From: Lonicera japonica
Lineage: Eukaryota > Streptophyta > Magnoliopsida > Dipsacales > Caprifoliaceae
Assembly: GCA_021464415.1 (NCBI GenBank)
Contig: CM038464.1
Coordinates: 52,999,328-53,063,327 of the forward strand
Length of the DNA: 64,000 bases
Direction: 5' to 3'
In this document: positions 60,924 to 64,000 of the stretch, in pieces
Position numbering within the stretch: position 1 is the stretch's first letter
How the letters are laid out: the number at the start of each line of letters is the position of its first letter
The notes under the pieces: generated by a model
Seen by the model: only the letters and a program-made list of their open reading frames with translations
What the model was told of the DNA's origin: nothing
Database searches by the model: none
Translations under genes and position numbers: made by a program

Positions 60924-62949
60924 TGTGAACACCTTATTTTGCGACCCTCGCAAGAATCCCGATCTCTAAGAAAATAAATATGCATGCATGCACGAGCATT
61001 CATAGATGCGTACATACTATGTACATGTGATACAGGTCAAAGAAGGAAGCATAAAATTACCGAAAGTTGCTAGAATCGAAAGTTGTTAGTCTTGTGAAAA
61101 CTTATACAATAAGACTTACACAATTATGATCATCCTCAAACTTTGAATGTTGTTATATAGTTTCATAAGGAGTAACATACTCAAAAATCAGCTCAATCTA
61201 ACGGTCGGATTTCTGGGAATTTGAAAAATTGGGAGTTCATTTTAAGTGATCAAATGGAGGCCTTTCCGAAGTCAAAATGAACTCCAATTTGGTAAATATA
61301 TAGACCTTTTCGTGAGGAAGAACCTATCCAAAATTCATCTTTATTAGAATGGGATCATCAAGAATTAATTCGTTTATCGTGCAATTATAGTCAAAATATC
61401 CTTCGTAGAAATTAGAGTAAATGGACGACTTACCGAACTCCGATCGATCTCAAATTTGGATAAAAGCTAGAAAACATTTGGAGGGAAAACATATCCAAAC
61501 TTCAGTAAAATCCAACAGTTAAAAGTTCACTTGTCGTACAACAAGCTCACTTGTTGTACGTAAGTACGTTTCCTACTCGGGAAAAACTCTTTGTACCAAT
61601 CTGAGGAGACCGAGTCCTTCCCGAAATCCAATCGGCTTCAAATTTTGACAGGGTCTAGAAGACTTTTATTTCCAATATATTTAAAAAAATAAAAATCATC
61701 CAATGACTAGAACTTGACTTTTCAAACAACAAGTGACATTGTCTACAACAAGTACCTTTCCTATGCGTAAATAACCTCTTCGTACCAATTAGAGAAAAAG
61801 GAGTCCTTCCCGACTCTGAATGACCTCAAATTTTTTCATGGTTTATAAGACTTCTATTTCCAACACATGTCCAAAAATGAGCATGATCCAACGGTGGGAA
61901 GGCTTTGCGATAAGCTCCAAGAGTTCATGTTATAATTTCTTTTCTTGCTCTCCAAGCATTTTTTAACTATAAATAGACCCCCCCTCTATTCATATTTTTC
62001 ATCAACAATCAAAGAGATTTTGTGGTACACACCAAGAGACCCATATTCTTTTCCTTCGAGAGGGCTCGGGTATAATTTTCTCTCTCCTCATTTATTTATT
62101 TGTCAGTTTTATAATTCGTACTCTTGTCTGCATAATTACCAACACTTGATATATTTTCAAAACCCTTTTTAAATTATTTTTCAAAACTAAAGGCGTATAA
62201 CAAATCCTAATCCAATTCCAAAATAGCATTATTACTTTCTTATTTTTTCAAAATTCCGGATTAACGATATTATTATACGAAGAAATCAATAATCGCTATA
62301 TATCCAATTTAACTCATAGATTGCGGTGTATATGTGATAAATACTTGATTATGAGAGCACTAGTTGCCATATATACCTATTTAATCAATAGACTATGGTA
62401 CACGATCGGTTAACTCACCTCATATTACATTAAATATTAGATTCCAGATCGAATTAGTTTCTGAAAAGCCCAATGCTTTACAAAATCACTTGTTTCATTG
62501 CATCTATTATTATCAAACTCTCTTTTTTAAATCACACACACGCACACTTATTTTCAAAATCATAGACGAACTAGGAAACACATTATTTTCATCACATCTC
62601 CAAAATTTCGATTTCTAAAGCAAGCACAGAAACCTGTAAAGTAATAGCAAAAGCATGCAAGAACTGAATTATAACATGCGCATATCCTACTTAGGAGACC
62701 GAAATGGCGAATTGGGTGCCTAACACCTTCCCAATTCGTAACTTAATCCCTAAACTTTCGAATAAACTAGTTTCGCATACATTGTGTATAAGAGGATATT
62801 TAGTCCATAAATACGTCTCTTTTACCCAAACCTTTTGTTTATTTAGTAAAACAAACTGGCGACTCTCATTTTTTTCAAAAACTAATTTTCAAAACAACAC
62901 GTAATTGCCGCCCACGAGGACTCGGGCTTCAAGAACGCAAGATCTCACA
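60924..62949 (+). repeat. Tat/Ogre-type 3' LTR
   Basis: 2026 bp, TGTGAACACC...GATCTCACA. Co-linear with the 5' LTR from about 61830 on (54800 onward there). Three 188-bp tandem copies (markers CAAATTT at 61451, 61639, 61827) lengthen its U3. TATA 'ctataaatag' is near 61967 and the hairpin block near 62707. Not followed by a PBS, as expected for a 3' LTR. Confidence 0.8.
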
Positions 62950-64000
62950 AGTAAGATAAACTTTTGTTATTAATAATCAGACTTTGACCCAACCAAATAT
63001 TGGATCATGGAATACAAGGTTTTCATCTATTTTTCCCGTTTTTCCCAAAATCAGGTTTTCATGAGACATTTCTAAAAAGTAATTGAATATCAGTAAAAGA
63101 ATCCATGTTTTTTCAACATATAATAAACATACAAAGGCCACTAGAGACAGAAAGGTCAGAACAGGTGCTTAACACCTTTCCAATCTGTAATATTGTTCAG
63201 AAGCTTATACAAACCTTGTTTCATAGAGAAATGTGTAAGGAAATTTAAGGCATATATATGGCTATTCCCATTACACAAATTTTTTGTTTATTTTTTCGTA
63301 AAACGTATTGAAAACTCTAAACAAACCCCCTACATCTAGAATAGGATAGAGAGACATACAATATGAATTATCACCCTATAGAAGTGAATGGATCGAACGA
63401 AATTTATTCCGATGTTTCAGACCCCACTTTTTAAGGTTGAGACTGAAGGTCGTATTTGCGGATTCTCACTCACTCATAATCGACTTGTTTAATTCATTTC
63501 TCAGCATAAAAAATGCCATATGGTTAAGATTGGTAGTATAAGTAAGGTAAATTTACACTACAAGAACACGCAATGGCTAAGGAAGGTAATGATGTTTTGT
63601 AGGGGAATAATAAACTAAAGTTGAAACTAAACGCCACATATTGTGGCTTTTACCTGTGTTTGGATGAAATAATTCTAAAATTCATATAGATTGTAAATGA
63701 TAAAACTTAAAATTTTGATATTTAAAATTTATTCCATTGCAATTTTCAATGTTTGGATGCTTGTATGTAGAATTTGAAAAATAACATGAATTACGTACGA
63801 TATTATTTGTTTTAAGTGAGAATTTGAAGAATAAGGCCTTATATCACGGAATTTTAAGTCTGATATTTTAAAAGCCTAAATCTAACAAATATACTAGGCG
63901 TAAAATTTTAATTCTTTGATAATTTTACCAAAACATAGACTTCTACTTTTTCGTGCTTCAAATCCCGACTTTTACTCAAATCCCAAGTTTTCTCTTCATC
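62950..64000. other. Flank with a further diverged LTR tail
   Basis: 63150-63300 ('gagacagaaaggtcagaac', 'ggtgcttaacacctttcc', then 'cattacacaaattttttg') parallels the tail of the Tat/Ogre LTRs at 55657-55800, so a decayed third copy is likely. 63556-63575 starts CACTACAAGAACACG, which looks like a CACTA terminus, but the element, if real, leaves the window. No gene. Confidence 0.4.

Larger units (their letters stand above)
54018..62949 (+). mobile_element. Tat/Ogre-type LTR element without recognisable gag-pol (LARD-like)
   Basis: 5' LTR with PBS after it, a 5-kb interior, a short polypurine tract, then a 3' LTR. The interior has no protein domain that could be recognised; it consists of a conserved-looking leader (56200-56470) and five tandem arrays (57575-60715). 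LTRs share their 3' halves closely, but their 5' halves differ much, and no TSD is found (CACTC on the left, AGTAA on the right). The unit may therefore be a recombinant of two insertions. Confidence 0.7.

Noticed and set aside
63556..63575. CACTA-like terminus CACTACAAGAACACG
   Set aside because: Only one end is visible and the word is short; kept as a remark rather than a called element.
1..64000. CRISPR arrays, operons, ribosome-binding sites, rRNA or tRNA genes
   Set aside because: None seen; tandem arrays at 57575-60715 lack the constant-repeat/unique-spacer pattern, and the DNA is clearly plant nuclear.

Overview
The window is nuclear DNA from a flowering plant, most likely a eudicot. 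It is AT-rich, has GT-AG introns, and carries a family-1 UDP-glycosyltransferase with plant-type architecture plus many plant transposon families (MULE, hAT, Stowaway, CACTA-like, LINE, Ty3/gypsy Athila and Tat/Ogre types, copia-like LTRs). No bacterial, organellar, rRNA or tRNA features were seen. The only clearly intact host-type gene is the glycosyltransferase at 16334-18255. Nearly everything else is transposon, often nested with target-site duplications (TSDs) that can still be read.

Layout. 1-2160 is a diverged LTR fragment. 4291-15810 is a Mutator-like element (MULE). It has long terminal inverted repeats, a decayed transposase gene, and a convergent, apparently intact two-exon gene for a 98-residue GRF-zinc-finger/membrane-helix protein. 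Three solo LTRs have split it: one of 3.35 kb in the transposase gene, and a pair of same-family copies, one inside the other, near the right end. The UGT gene follows directly. 18256-24545 is intergenic with a Stowaway MITE and two LINE remnants. 24546-36985 is a CACTA-like fragment holding a complete 11.5-kb Athila-type retrotransposon (25185-36692, TSD GTGGA), whose 3' LTR carries another solo LTR. 36986-39206 is a reverse-oriented LTR fragment split by a 1.59-kb hAT-type element.

39207-41101 is a second, direct-oriented copy of the MULE right end and of the UGT flanks. In this copy the whole UGT transcription unit is missing. 41194-52797 holds two halves of Tat-type gypsy elements in opposite orientation around a 100-N assembly gap (43484-43583). 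The right half has an antisense extra ORF with its own TATA box, interrupted by a 2.5-kb solo LTR. 54018-62949 is a Tat/Ogre-type element with two LTRs, a primer-binding site and a polypurine tract, but no recognisable gag-pol; its interior carries five unrelated tandem arrays. 62950-64000 holds another diverged LTR tail and otherwise unassigned sequence.

Main points: a UGT with an unusual Tyr in its donor-binding PSPG motif; a duplicated locus lacking that UGT; a two-gene MULE with a GRF/TM partner gene; a perfect palindrome with an AGTCGACT core, whose flanking arms change together, near the TATA boxes of different LTR families; and a non-coding Tat-type element containing several potential satellite seeds. 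Family names rest on motif recognition by eye, with no database search.
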